A model generated the notes under the pieces. That model was not told where the DNA came from. It was given only the letters and a program-made list of their open reading frames with translations, and ran no database searches. Positions 49,056 to 58,074 of a DNA stretch of 64,000 nt are shown here, in pieces; positions within the stretch are counted from its first letter, which is position 1, and every line of letters starts with the position of its first letter. The position numbers and the translations under genes are program-made. The DNA is from Fidelibacterota bacterium (lineage in GTDB: Bacteria; Pseudomonadota; Alphaproteobacteria; Rhodospirillales; Rhodospirillaceae): NCBI GenBank assembly GCA_947475295.1, contig CANJLF010000004.1, forward strand, positions 62,001 to 126,000, in the 5' to 3' direction.

Positions 49056-50270
49056 ATGACCGATACCAAAACCTATCTGACGCGGATGGTGCTGTTTCTG
49101 GCGGTGGTCGGCGTCGGCCTCGCGTTCATCGCGCAGGCTTTGGCGACGATCTTCATGGTCAATCCGCTGCTGAACGGATTCATCTTCGCCATCATCATCA
49201 CCGGCATCGCCTTCAATTTCCGCCAGGTGATCATGCTTGGCCCCGAAGCCAAGTGGATCGAAGGCTTTCAGGGCGACGGCGCGGCCAAGGAAAATCCTTT
49301 GGGCGAGATGCCCACGGTCTCGGGCAGCAGCGAACTCAAGCTGCTGTCGCCCATGGCGCGCATGCTGGAGGAAAAACGTTCGCGCGGCAGCAGCGGGCGC
49401 ATCACACTGAGCGCACCCGTCATGCGCACGCTTCTGGACGGCATCGGCGCGCGGCTTGAAGAAAGCCGCGATCTCGCGCGTTACCTCACCGGCCTTTGCA
49501 TTTTCTTAGGCCTGCTCGGCACCTTCTGGGGCCTCTTGGGCACGGTCGGCTCCATTGCCGACGTCATCAAAAACCTGACCGTGTCCGGCGAAGACATGGC
49601 GGTGATGTTCGCCGCGCTGAAGCAAGGCCTGGAAGCGCCGCTGGCCAGCATGAGCACGGCCTTCGCCTCGTCGCTGTTTGGCCTGGGCGGCTCGCTGGTG
49701 CTGGGTTTTTTCGATCTGCAGGCGGGACAGGCTCAAAACGCGTTTTACAACGAGCTTGAGGAATGGCTGTCGGGCCTGACGCGGCTTTCGTCCGGTACCG
49801 GGCCCGGCGACGGCGAACAGGGCGTGTCGGCTTATACCGAGGCGCTCTTGGAACAGACCGCCGAAAGCCTGCAAGAACTTCAGAACATCATGGCGCGCGG
49901 CGAGCAGACGCGCAGTTCCGGCAATGACCATCTGGCCGAACTGAACGCCAAGCTGTCGACCTTCGCCGATCATATGAAGGCGCAGCAGCAAGTTCTGCTC
50001 CGCGTCGCCGAGACGCAGCGCGATCTGGGGCCCCTGCTCCGCAGCATGGGCGACGTGGCGGCGGCTTTGAGCACGCCGACGTCCACCGGCGGCATCGACG
50101 AGGCAACGCGGAGCCACATCCGCAGTATCGATACCGGCCTTACGCGTCTGGCCGCCGCGCTGGAAAGCGGGCGCAGTGAAAGCGTGCGCGAACTGCGTAA
50201 CGAAATCAAACTGCTGGCCAAGACCGTCGCCGCAACCCGCGACGGCGCCGCCGGCGACGGCGGCGAATAG
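49056..50270 (+). CDS. MotA/TolQ/ExbB-type proton channel protein
   Basis: The 404-aa membrane protein has two N-terminal helices (about 10-55) and two further helices. These contain CIFLGLLGTFWGLLGTVGS and MSTAFASSLFGLGGSLVLGFF, the proton-channel signature of the family. The cytoplasmic C-terminal region is long and helical. It sits 8 bp upstream of a MotB-like partner, so the pair probably forms a second ion-driven stator besides TolQR. No flagellar genes are nearby. Confidence 0.85.
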   Translation: MTDTKTYLTRMVLFLAVVGVGLAFIAQALATIFMVNPLLNGFIFAIIITGIAFNFRQVIMLGPEAKWIEGFQGDGAAKENPLGEMPTVSGSSELKLLSPMARMLEEKRSRGSSGRITLSAPVMRTLLDGIGARLEESRDLARYLTGLCIFLGLLGTFWGLLGTVGSIADVIKNLTVSGEDMAVMFAALKQGLEAPLASMSTAFASSLFGLGGSLVLGFFDLQAGQAQNAFYNELEEWLSGLTRLSSGTGPGDGEQGVSAYTEALLEQTAESLQELQNIMARGEQTRSSGNDHLAELNAKLSTFADHMKAQQQVLLRVAETQRDLGPLLRSMGDVAAALSTPTSTGGIDEATRSHIRSIDTGLTRLAAALESGRSESVRELRNEIKLLAKTVAATRDGAAGDGGE

Positions 50271-50278
50271 CAGCACCC

Positions 50279-51481
50279 ATGGCCGCCTTTGCCCGACGCG
50301 CGCGACGCACCGTCGATATCTGGCCCGGCTGGGTCGACGCGCTGTCGACGCTGCTGATCATCATCATATTTGTGCTGCTGGTGTTCGTCATCGGCCAGTT
50401 CTATCTCGGCCAGGCGCTGTCGAACCGCGACCAATCGCTTGCCGCGCTCAACAAACAGGTGGCGCAGATCGGCGACATGCTCAACCTCGAGCGCAAGGCG
50501 CGCGCCGATCTGGAATTGACCATCGGGCGTCTGTCCAGCGACCTGCAGTCGGCCAACCAACAGCTGGAGGTTCTTGGACAGGTCCAGGCCGCCAACGCCG
50601 ATCTGACCGCGCAGCTGCAGGATAGGACCACCGAGAACGCACAATTGAAGGCGCAGCTGGGCAGTGCCGCCCAACTGGCCGAGCGCGACCGTCAAGCCAT
50701 CGCCAAGCAGGTTCAGGACCTGTCCCTCTTGCAGCAGAACATCAAAGCCATGGAGGCTTTGAAGGTCAGCCTTGAAAAGCAGGTGACGGAGTTGGGCGCC
50801 AAGGTCGCCAACAGCGACAGCGAGATCGCCAAAGAGCGCGGCCTGACGGTGGAGGCGCAAGCCCAAGCCGCGCTGATGAGCCAACAGCTGCAGGATTTGC
50901 AGAGAGAACTCGAGAAGCTTTCGGCCACCCTGGATGCCTCGGACAAACTCACCGCCGAACAGAAGGCGCAGATTTCCGATCTCGGCAAACGCATGAATCG
51001 GGCGCTGGCCGGCAAAGTGCAGGAGCTGCAGCGCTACCGTTCGGAGTTTTTCGGACGCTTGCGCGATATTCTCGGCACGCGGCCCGGCGTCACCGTGGTC
51101 GGCGACCGCTTTGTGTTCCAATCGGAAGTGCTGTTCGCTTCGGGCTCGGCGGAGTTGGGCCTCGACGGCCAGCGCCAGCTAGGCCAATTGGCGCTGACGC
51201 TGCTCAATATCGCCAAGGATATTCCGCCGGAAGTGAATTGGATTTTGCGCATCGACGGGCATACCGATACGGTGCCCATCGCCACGGCCCAGTTCCGCTC
51301 CAACTGGGAGCTTTCATCGGCGCGGGCGATTTCAGTGGTGAAATATCTGGCCTCGCAGGGTGTGCCGGCCGAGCGTCTGGCCGCCGCCGGCTTCGGCGAA
51401 TTCCAGCCCCTCGAGTCCGGCAACAGCGCTGACGTGCGTGCGCGTAACCGCCGCATCGAACTCAAACTGGATCAGCGCTGA
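50279..51481 (+). CDS. MotB/OmpA-like peptidoglycan-binding stator protein
   Basis: The 400-aa protein has a short basic N-terminus, then WPGWVDALSTLLIIIIFVLL. Here the Asp at the start of the single helix matches the proton-carrying Asp of MotB/TolR. About 200 residues of periplasmic coiled coil follow (QLQDRTTENAQLKAQLGSA and similar). The C-terminal OmpA domain contains VLFASGSAELGLDGQRQL and DGHTDTVPI for peptidoglycan binding. Its stop shares one base with the next ATG (TGATG). Confidence 0.86.
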   Translation: MAAFARRARRTVDIWPGWVDALSTLLIIIIFVLLVFVIGQFYLGQALSNRDQSLAALNKQVAQIGDMLNLERKARADLELTIGRLSSDLQSANQQLEVLGQVQAANADLTAQLQDRTTENAQLKAQLGSAAQLAERDRQAIAKQVQDLSLLQQNIKAMEALKVSLEKQVTELGAKVANSDSEIAKERGLTVEAQAQAALMSQQLQDLQRELEKLSATLDASDKLTAEQKAQISDLGKRMNRALAGKVQELQRYRSEFFGRLRDILGTRPGVTVVGDRFVFQSEVLFASGSAELGLDGQRQLGQLALTLLNIAKDIPPEVNWILRIDGHTDTVPIATAQFRSNWELSSARAISVVKYLASQGVPAERLAAAGFGEFQPLESGNSADVRARNRRIELKLDQR

Positions 51482-51795
51482 TGGGCACGGTTCTGACCTA
51501 CCGCAATAACGGCGAGCGGCCCTTCTGCGAGGTGGCGCTGGACAACGGCGACCGCGTCCAGCTTCACCTCGACAAAGCGGGCGTCATGATCGAACGTCAG
51601 GCCTTGGAAGGACGACCCGCGGAAATTCTATTCAAAGGCGATCCCGATCTCGTGACCGGCATGTGCGTGGCGTTTCTGGGCAGGACGCCGACCGACAATA
51701 CCACGCCGCTCGATCTTTTGATTTCCATCGTCACGCAGATCCCCTCGGCCAAAGAGGTGCGTGAGGCTTGCCGCGCCGCGGCGAGAGCATTTTAG
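51481..51795 (+). CDS. Hypothetical protein, 104 aa
   Basis: This small soluble, probably beta-rich protein ([19 protein letters not shown]) has no signal or membrane helix. It is translationally coupled to the MotB-like gene and is probably the last gene of that unit. It overlaps the convergent dioxygenase stop. No family is recognised. Confidence 0.65.
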   Translation: MGTVLTYRNNGERPFCEVALDNGDRVQLHLDKAGVMIERQALEGRPAEILFKGDPDLVTGMCVAFLGRTPTDNTTPLDLLISIVTQIPSAKEVREACRAAARAF

Positions 51796-52472
51796 GCGTC
51801 CGCCCAGAGTCTCAGCAGATTGTGATAGACGCCGGCGAGCTGAACCACAGCCGGGTGCTGGGGCACGTCGCGGCCCAGCTGCTGAATGGACGTGTCGAGA
51901 TTGAACAGCAGCGTGCGTTGGGTATCGTCGCGCACCATGCTTTGAATCCAGAAGAATGACGCGAGCCGCGTACCGCGCGTGACCGGCTCGACGTGGTGCA
52001 CGCTCGTGCCCGGATAGAGCACCATGTCCCCGGCCGGAAGCTTGATACGGCGCGGACCGAAGGTGTCTTCGATGACCAGCTCGCCGCCGTCGTAGTCCTC
52101 GGGTGCTGTGAGAAAGAGCGTGGCCGAAAGATCAGTGCGCACGCGAAATGGCGTACCCGCCACCGGCCTGATGGCGCCGTCGACGTGGCGGCCGTAGTTC
52201 TGATTGCCGGTGTAACGATTGAACAGCGGCGGCACCACTTTCAACGGCAACGCCGCCGACGTAAACAGCGGATGCTTTTCCAGTATGCCCAGGATCATCT
52301 GGCCCAGCTGCTTGCCCACCGGGTGCATATCGGGCACCTGGGTGTTGTCCTTGACCCGCTGCGAGAGGTAACCGGCGGTATTGCGGCCGTCGGCCCACTC
52401 GGCCTTGTCCAGTTCAGCGCGGACGTGCGTTACCTGCTCGGCCGTTAGAATTTTCGGGATATGAATGAGCAT
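51792..52472 (-). CDS. piuC: PKHD-type Fe(II)/2-oxoglutarate hydroxylase (PiuC/YbiX)
   Basis: This is a 226-aa dioxygenase of the family usually found beside TonB-dependent siderophore receptors. The iron site HVD...H is visible in [12 protein letters not shown] and [13 protein letters not shown]. The 2-oxoglutarate Arg lies in [13 protein letters not shown]. The receptor gene lies upstream on the same strand, separated by a large inverted repeat. The substrate is unknown. Confidence 0.92.
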   Translation of the reverse strand: MLIHIPKILTAEQVTHVRAELDKAEWADGRNTAGYLSQRVKDNTQVPDMHPVGKQLGQMILGILEKHPLFTSAALPLKVVPPLFNRYTGNQNYGRHVDGAIRPVAGTPFRVRTDLSATLFLTAPEDYDGGELVIEDTFGPRRIKLPAGDMVLYPGTSVHHVEPVTRGTRLASFFWIQSMVRDDTQRTLLFNLDTSIQQLGRDVPQHPAVVQLAGVYHNLLRLWADA

Positions 52473-52574
52473 GATGTGACGTCTTCAATTTGGGTTCCCC
52501 TTCACCGCCGGTCCAAACTTAAAGAGGGGGAGAGTCCGGACGGGAGTGGCGATGAAGGGGAATTACGTCACATC
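52473..52574. repeat. 102-bp imperfect inverted repeat filling most of the receptor-piuC intergenic gap
   Basis: Outer arms GATGTGACGT (52473-52482) and ACGTCACATC (52565-52574) are perfect. Inner arms TTCCCCTTCACCGCC and GGCGATGAAGGGGAA match 14 of 15. A further GGTCC/GGAC pairing continues inward. About 10 extra bases bulge on the left side. The element begins at the base next to the piuC start codon. Confidence 0.85.
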
Positions 52575-52604
52575 TTTTGGCGATAATCCAGTCTTACCGC
52601 CACA

Positions 52605-54827
52605 CTAGTAGTTCACATTGACGGCGAACATCGCCGAGCGCCCGGCGCCCGGGACAACGTGCTGTTGATGCAACGCATCGTAATAGTACTTGTCGGTCAG
52701 ATTCTTCAGATTGACCTTGAAGGTAAGGTGGTCCGAGACGTTGTACTGGGCCATGGCGTCGAAGGTCCAATAGCCCGGCACTGAGCGGATCGGGGCTGTA
52801 TTCTGGGCGTAACGCAGGCCCACGCGCTGACCGCCGGCGCCCACCTGAATATCACGCGTAATCAGGTAGGACGTCCAGAACGAGAAGGAATGCTTCGGTG
52901 CGTAAGGCAGCGGCGCGCCCACAGCCGGAGCACCGGTTATGGCCGGCGCCTTGATCACTTTGCCGTCGAGGTAGACGTAGCCGGCGATGATCTGCCAGGC
53001 GTCGGTTATGCGGCCGGTGACGCTGACATCGACGCCTTGCGCCCGGAAGGTGCCGCCCAGCGTGTTGAAGCCCGGGGTCGACGGGTTCGGAATGCGCGCG
53101 TTTTCCTTGTCGGTACGGAAGAGCGCCAAGTTGGCGGCGAGCCCGCCCCCCAGAAGATCCCACTTGGTGCCGAACTCAAAGCTCTTGTTCTTTTCCGGAT
53201 CGAGATTGATGTTGGCGGTGGGGAACGCGCCGCGCGCGCTGGTTACGAACGTCAGCGTTTCAGCGGACGGATTGAACGAGTTGCCGAAACTGGCATAGAC
53301 CGTGCCCTCTTCCATCGGCTTGAAGATAACGCCGGCCTTATAGCTGAATTCCTTATCCGTATGGAGATAGCGCTCGGCACCCGTGAAGACACCGGTGGCA
53401 GCGACATAGCGGGTGGCGCCGTAGTTGACGCGGAAGCCATCCCACCGTAGGCCGCCGACGACCTGGAACATGTCGTTGATCTTGATGGTATCGAGCGCAT
53501 AGATCCCAATGCCGTCGCCGGTGGTGTCGGCAATCAGGTTGGGTGGGGTGCCGGTGGACGAGAAGAAGGCGTTCTTCGCAGGCGTCAGCAAGTTGGTGCC
53601 CGGCACGCCTTGGGCGAAACCCATCCACGGCGCGGAACGTTCGCGACCCGCTTCAAGACCCGTGACGATCTTATGCGTGAGCGGGCCGGTCTCGAGTATG
53701 GCGTTTAAATCAACCTGGCCCTGCAGGAAGGTTTCGGTGGCAAAACCGGCGAAGACGTTGCGATTTACGGTGACGCTGGCGACCGCTGTGCCCACCGCCG
53801 CGGCGATCTGCGGTTCGGTGATGCGATTCTCGCGGCTGTAGTGGCCGTAGCGCAGTTGGGTATGCAGTTTCAGATTGTCGCTGAAGTCATGGTCGGCTTT
53901 GGCCGTGACGATGTCGGCGTTGGCTTTCTGATAGTCGCTATTGAAGCCGTAGAAATTGTTGCGCGGCACTTGGGCCACTTGTGTCCCAAACCACGGCAGT
54001 CCGTAGTCGGGCACGTCGTTATTGGACTGATGCACATAGTCGATCACCAGGCGCGTCGGCGTGCCGAGGCCAAGCGCAAGGCTGCCGGCCATGCCCCAGC
54101 GCTGCTGTTTGCCGCCATCGCGGCCCGCGACCTTGCCGTCGTTACCCATGGCGTTGAGGCGAACCGCCGCACCCTCGCCCAGTTCCGGCAGCAGTTCATT
54201 GATGTCGGCCGCAACGCGCTTGGTGCTGTCGGTGCCGAAGTTGACCGAACCGAAAAGGTGCGGCGAGAGGTTGGCTTCTTTCGACACGGAGTTGATCACG
54301 CCGCCGGTCGAGCCGCGGCCGAAAACCATGGAGGCCGGGCCTTGCAACACGTCGATCTGCTCGAGGTCGAAGGGGTCGCGGAAGTACATGCCGAAGTCGC
54401 GCATGCCGTCGAGGAACATGTCGGTGCGCGAGTTGAAGCCGCGGATATTGGGGTTGTTGCCCTGCCAGTTGAATTCACTGGCGCCCAACGTGATGCCGGG
54501 CACGTTGCGGAACGCGTCCTGCATGCTGGTGATGTTGCGCTCTTCGATGACTTCGCGGGTCACCGTGCTGATGGTCTGCGGTGTATCGCGCAACGGCTCC
54601 GTCAATTTATTGAGACCGGAATTGTCGGCCTTGAAATCGCTCGGCGCACGGCCTTCCACGGTGATCGTGGGCATCTGGCGCGACTCAGGCTTGGCAGCCG
54701 CTGTCTGATCGGCGGCAGCGACCTGCTGCTCAGCGGGCTCAGCGGCGGCGGCGAACTCAGGTGCGTTCAGCACAAGCGCGATGGCGGTGCCGGCCAGAAG
54801 TTGGGTGGAAAAGCGCGGCGAAAACAT
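52605..54827 (-). CDS. TonB-dependent siderophore receptor (Fiu/FhuA-like)
   Basis: The 740-aa outer-membrane receptor has a signal peptide (GTAIALVLNAPEFAAAAEP), a plug with NPNIRGFNSRTDMFLDGMRDFG, and VLQGPASMVFGRGSTGGVIN, the hallmark of siderophore receptors. A 22-strand barrel follows, ending in Tyr (FAVNVNY). The ATG at 54827 follows GGAG. PiuC downstream and the TCS plus membrane module upstream suggest a ferric-catecholate-type uptake locus. The ligand class is inferred. Confidence 0.92.
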   Translation of the reverse strand: MFSPRFSTQLLAGTAIALVLNAPEFAAAAEPAEQQVAAADQTAAAKPESRQMPTITVEGRAPSDFKADNSGLNKLTEPLRDTPQTISTVTREVIEERNITSMQDAFRNVPGITLGASEFNWQGNNPNIRGFNSRTDMFLDGMRDFGMYFRDPFDLEQIDVLQGPASMVFGRGSTGGVINSVSKEANLSPHLFGSVNFGTDSTKRVAADINELLPELGEGAAVRLNAMGNDGKVAGRDGGKQQRWGMAGSLALGLGTPTRLVIDYVHQSNNDVPDYGLPWFGTQVAQVPRNNFYGFNSDYQKANADIVTAKADHDFSDNLKLHTQLRYGHYSRENRITEPQIAAAVGTAVASVTVNRNVFAGFATETFLQGQVDLNAILETGPLTHKIVTGLEAGRERSAPWMGFAQGVPGTNLLTPAKNAFFSSTGTPPNLIADTTGDGIGIYALDTIKINDMFQVVGGLRWDGFRVNYGATRYVAATGVFTGAERYLHTDKEFSYKAGVIFKPMEEGTVYASFGNSFNPSAETLTFVTSARGAFPTANINLDPEKNKSFEFGTKWDLLGGGLAANLALFRTDKENARIPNPSTPGFNTLGGTFRAQGVDVSVTGRITDAWQIIAGYVYLDGKVIKAPAITGAPAVGAPLPYAPKHSFSFWTSYLITRDIQVGAGGQRVGLRYAQNTAPIRSVPGYWTFDAMAQYNVSDHLTFKVNLKNLTDKYYYDALHQQHVVPGAGRSAMFAVNVNY

Positions 54828-54976
54828 AACAAACTCTCCTAACATCAGCTGCAATAACGCGCCCGCGGTGCGGACAAAGCTCTAGCGTGCGGGACTTCTG
54901 CATCCCGTTTTAGGCATTTTTAGTCGAGGCTAACCGGTTGCTTTAGCGTACCCGCACCTTCATTAGCCGGTGGGCA

Positions 54977-55303
54977 TCAGCCGGTGGGCGGCGCGAGGAA
55001 CCACGAGCGTTCGGTATAGATACCGCACACGAGAATCACGAACGGCAGAACGTAAAACACCGCGGCCGGAATCTTGTTGTCAATGCGCTTCGGAACGACG
55101 ACGGCGGCAATGACGCCGGCGATCGCAGCGTAGGACATCCAGCCGTACCAGTTCATGGACGGCCCGTTGGACAGATCGACCAGATCGGTCAGGGAGAACT
55201 TGCCGACCAGCGGATAGTAACGCCACAGCGGCATCTCCAGGAGGTGCGCGACGGTATAGACCAGTCCGAACACCAACGAAAAAACGCGAGGTGAAAAGCT
55301 CAT
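54977..55303 (-). CDS. Small membrane protein, module copy B, short subunit
   Basis: The 108-aa protein has three predicted helices. It shares a pattern with the short subunit at 55877: FSLVF, VY, R(Y/F)YPLVG, GP, YGW, VVP.R, and a closing (E/T)R.W. The start codon shares one base with the stop of the upstream partner (TAATG). It lies upstream of the siderophore receptor on the same strand. No named family is recognised. Confidence 0.75.
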   Translation of the reverse strand: MSFSPRVFSLVFGLVYTVAHLLEMPLWRYYPLVGKFSLTDLVDLSNGPSMNWYGWMSYAAIAGVIAAVVVPKRIDNKIPAAVFYVLPFVILVCGIYTERSWFLAPPTG

Positions 55304-55761
55304 TATACCAACCCCTTGGTGTTATTAAGGATGTGACCGACGACCAAGTTCCACCACACGGCAACCATGATAACGGTCGTCACGAAGCGGCGGATTCCGG
55401 TGTCCTCAGTCAAAGGAACTGTGCGCCAGTAATGCCAGTACACCGGCAGCAGGGCGAGCGCGACGACGGCCACATGCTCTTTGATCTGGAACAGGCCGAC
55501 TTGGCCCGATAGACCGGCGGCGAAAAGTGAGCTTTTCACGTCAAGCACATAGGGCGGATAAATATAGCAACCTAAAGCAAAGGTCACGAGATACAGGACG
55601 ACCACGGCATTGGCGTAGCCGGGCCCATTTACGGCGCGAAAGCGGTCGATAAAGGCCCGCGCCGGCGCGGGCTTGCGCCAGACCGACAGCCCTTGGTGCG
55701 TCACCGCACCCAAAAGTAGCATCGCGAATATCGCGTGCAGAACATCCCAGAACGCAATCAT
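55303..55761 (-). CDS. Four-helix membrane protein, module copy B, long subunit
   Basis: The 152-aa protein has four predicted helices with His9, His22, His96 and His143 inside or next to them. It aligns without large gaps to the protein at 56233. THQ, the GY-A-AV-LY segment, KEH, LLPxYW and WWNxxVGHxLNN are shared. Four conserved histidines in a four-helix membrane protein suggest bis-His heme b binding, but this is inference. The ATG at 55761 is preferred over an upstream start. Confidence 0.78.
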   Translation of the reverse strand: MIAFWDVLHAIFAMLLLGAVTHQGLSVWRKPAPARAFIDRFRAVNGPGYANAVVVLYLVTFALGCYIYPPYVLDVKSSLFAAGLSGQVGLFQIKEHVAVVALALLPVYWHYWRTVPLTEDTGIRRFVTTVIMVAVWWNLVVGHILNNTKGLV

Positions 55762-55876
55762 GTATCCCCCTTCGAAGCAGCCCAATTCGGCAGGCTAGAT
55801 TAGCAAGCTAAGCCGCCGCCACAAATGCTACAAATTATCATTGGATTAACAAAGCTGAGAGCTTTGGACAGCGGCT

Positions 55877-56236
55877 TTAATGCAACAGCCAGCGGGTCTC
55901 ATAAATAAAGGTAAAAAGTGTGGCGAAGGCCGGCACCAGCCAAGACCAGCCGGCCCACAGATGCGCCGTCCAGCGCGACGGCACGACGGCCGCCGCCACC
56001 GCAGCCGCGAAGGTGGAGACAATAATCCAGCCGTAATAGATCATGGCCGGACCGAAAGTGGTCGGCTGGATATTGAGGTGCAGCTCGCCCACCAGCGGGT
56101 AAAAGCGGAACAGCGCCAACTCATTATAATAGAGGACGACGTAGACCACCGGAAAAACCAGCGAGAATACGGTCAGCGCCGAAAACAGCCGCTCGGAGGG
56201 GGAACGCGACAGTGTGCTTTGCGGATCAGCCATCAC
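55877..56236 (-). CDS. Small membrane protein, module copy A, short subunit
   Basis: The 119-aa protein has about three helices and is paralogous to the protein at 54977. It shares FRFYPLVGEL, the GPAMIYYGW segment, AAAVVPSRW and the closing YETRWLLH. Its ATG overlaps the stop of the long subunit (ATGA), so the two are translated together. The function is unknown. Confidence 0.76.
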   Translation of the reverse strand: MMADPQSTLSRSPSERLFSALTVFSLVFPVVYVVLYYNELALFRFYPLVGELHLNIQPTTFGPAMIYYGWIIVSTFAAAVAAAVVPSRWTAHLWAGWSWLVPAFATLFTFIYETRWLLH

Positions 56237-56694
56237 GGCAACCCATGAATATTATTGAGCACGTGGCCCACCAGGAAATTCCACCAGATATAAAAAGCCA
56301 ACAGCAGCGTGACGTACTTGCGCTCCGTCGAATGGTTGGTCAGCGCCGGCGCCTTCCAAAACAGCCAATAGGCCGGCAGCAAGCCGAGCCCTAAAGCCGC
56401 CAGATGCTCTTTGGTTTCGAAAGACCCAGCCGCGATATACAAGTCGGCATTTTCCAGATAGGGGCGCACTTCAAGGCGGTAGGAGGCATAGATGATGGCC
56501 CCCAGCAAAAAATCGATCGCGTAAAGGATCGCCACAGCGTCGGCGTAGGAACCGGCCCGCACATTCCTGAGACGGCCGAAAAAGGTGTTGGGCGTCGCCG
56601 GGGCGGTGCGCCATAGCGCCAGAACCTGATGCGTGATGGCGCCGATCAAAGCCACCGCCACCAGTCCGTGCGTTATCAGGAGAACCGTGCTCAT
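56233..56694 (-). CDS. Four-helix membrane protein, module copy A, long subunit
   Basis: The 153-aa protein is paralogous to that at 55303, with equivalent His9, His22, His97 and His144. It starts 9 bp after the sensor-kinase stop, so it is probably co-transcribed with the two-component system. Conserved motifs are GAITHQVLALWR, ETKEHLAALGLGLLPAYW and WWNFLVGHVLNN. Confidence 0.78.
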   Translation of the reverse strand: MSTVLLITHGLVAVALIGAITHQVLALWRTAPATPNTFFGRLRNVRAGSYADAVAILYAIDFLLGAIIYASYRLEVRPYLENADLYIAAGSFETKEHLAALGLGLLPAYWLFWKAPALTNHSTERKYVTLLLAFYIWWNFLVGHVLNNIHGLP

Positions 56695-56703
56695 GGCGCG
56701 GTC

Positions 56704-58074
56704 CTAACCCTGACTTACGGTCTGCAAGGTCAGGCGCGCGCGCAAGCCCGGATGGTTATTGGCCAAAGTCAGACTTCCCCCATGCAGCGCGGCGATGGCC
56801 GAAACCAGGCTCAAGCCCAGACCGGCGCCGCCGGTTCCGCGCGCCGGATCTCCGCGATAGAACCGCGTGGTCACTTTAGACTTCTCGGCGTCGGGAATGC
56901 CAGGGCCGTTGTCGTCCACCAGGATCGCGGCCCCCCCGTCGACACCGGTGCTCAAGGCCACCCCAATACGCCCGCCGCGCGGCGTATACTTGATGGCGTT
57001 GTCGATGAGATTGCCGACGGCCTGGGCGATGAGCGACGGATCACCGGTGACGTCAAGCCGCGGCGGAATATCGGCGGTAAGGTCGAGGCCCTTCTGTTCG
57101 GCCACATGCTGATAGAATTCCACGGTCTCCGAGACGACGCTGGGCAATTCCACGCTCCTGAAGCCCGACTGGCGCGCGCCGGTTTCAATCTGCGCAAGGC
57201 GCATAAGCGCGTTGAAAGTACGGATCAGCTTATCGATGTCGGCGATACCGGACTCAATTTCCTTCTTGGCGACTTCGTCCGAGGACGGCCACTTCGCCAA
57301 GAGGCCCTCGAAGCGCGCACGCGCTTCGGCCAAGGGCGTGCGCAAATCGTGGGCGATGGAGTTTGAGACATTTGTGATGCCGCCGACCAGATGCTCGGTG
57401 TGATCCAGCATGCGGTTGATGGTGGCGGACAAAAGGTCGAGTTCGGTGTTGTCGCCGCGCTCGGGAACGCGCTCTTTCAGATTACCGTGCATGATGGCGC
57501 GGGCGGCGTCGCTGATGGCGTCGATCTGACCCAGGAGCGAACGGCGGATAAAGAAGCCCAGCAGCAGCACCGTCACGAGCAAGGGGATCGAGACGCCGAG
57601 GAAGGCCGCGACGAAGGCTTTACGTCCGGCCAGGAAGTCGGTGAGATCGTAGCCATACAGGAAATGCGAGCCGTCGGACATAATGCGGTGAAGAACCCGG
57701 GCCTCGCTGGGCCCCGGTTCGCGCATGATGTTGATGGTATACCACCCAGGAACGTCGCCGATTGCCTCGGGCCACTCATTCAAGTTGCCCGCCAAGGGCT
57801 TGAAATATTCGTCGGTCAGCAGCGCGACTTGGTTCTGGATGGACTTGTGGTCGAACCGGCTGCCCACTTCGTGAACGGTGTTTTCAAGGCCGCCGTCGCG
57901 CACCGCGACGAAGATCGTGTAGGACTCGCTTTCGATCAGCTGTGTCAACTGGGCGTCGACCTGCCCGGCCGTGATGCTCCAGATCCAGGCCGCAAGGCCG
58001 ACCAGCATCAACAACGCCGCACCCGCGTAAACGAAGGCCTGTCGGAACGTACCGGGTGGCAGAAATCTAATCAT
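56704..58074 (-). CDS. Sensor histidine kinase
   Basis: The 456-aa inner-membrane sensor has helices at about 12-32 and 165-187 bracketing a periplasmic domain of about 130 residues. A HAMP domain follows, then the HisKA box SNSIAHDLRTPLAEARA with the phosphorylated His. The ATPase domain has NLIDNAIKYTP (N box), DDNGPGIPD (G1) and GTGGAGLGLSLV (G2). It overlaps the response-regulator gene by 8 nt. The signal is unknown. The neighbourhood suggests metal or iron. Confidence 0.93.
   Translation of the reverse strand: MIRFLPPGTFRQAFVYAGAALLMLVGLAAWIWSITAGQVDAQLTQLIESESYTIFVAVRDGGLENTVHEVGSRFDHKSIQNQVALLTDEYFKPLAGNLNEWPEAIGDVPGWYTINIMREPGPSEARVLHRIMSDGSHFLYGYDLTDFLAGRKAFVAAFLGVSIPLLVTVLLLGFFIRRSLLGQIDAISDAARAIMHGNLKERVPERGDNTELDLLSATINRMLDHTEHLVGGITNVSNSIAHDLRTPLAEARARFEGLLAKWPSSDEVAKKEIESGIADIDKLIRTFNALMRLAQIETGARQSGFRSVELPSVVSETVEFYQHVAEQKGLDLTADIPPRLDVTGDPSLIAQAVGNLIDNAIKYTPRGGRIGVALSTGVDGGAAILVDDNGPGIPDAEKSKVTTRFYRGDPARGTGGAGLGLSLVSAIAALHGGSLTLANNHPGLRARLTLQTVSQG

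Noticed and set aside
49056-51795. Zorya-type anti-phage system (MotA/MotB-like ZorAB)
   Set aside because: The channel and OmpA-domain proteins fit superficially, but no ZorC, ZorD or ZorE-like helicase or nuclease is adjacent. The neighbours are envelope and housekeeping genes.
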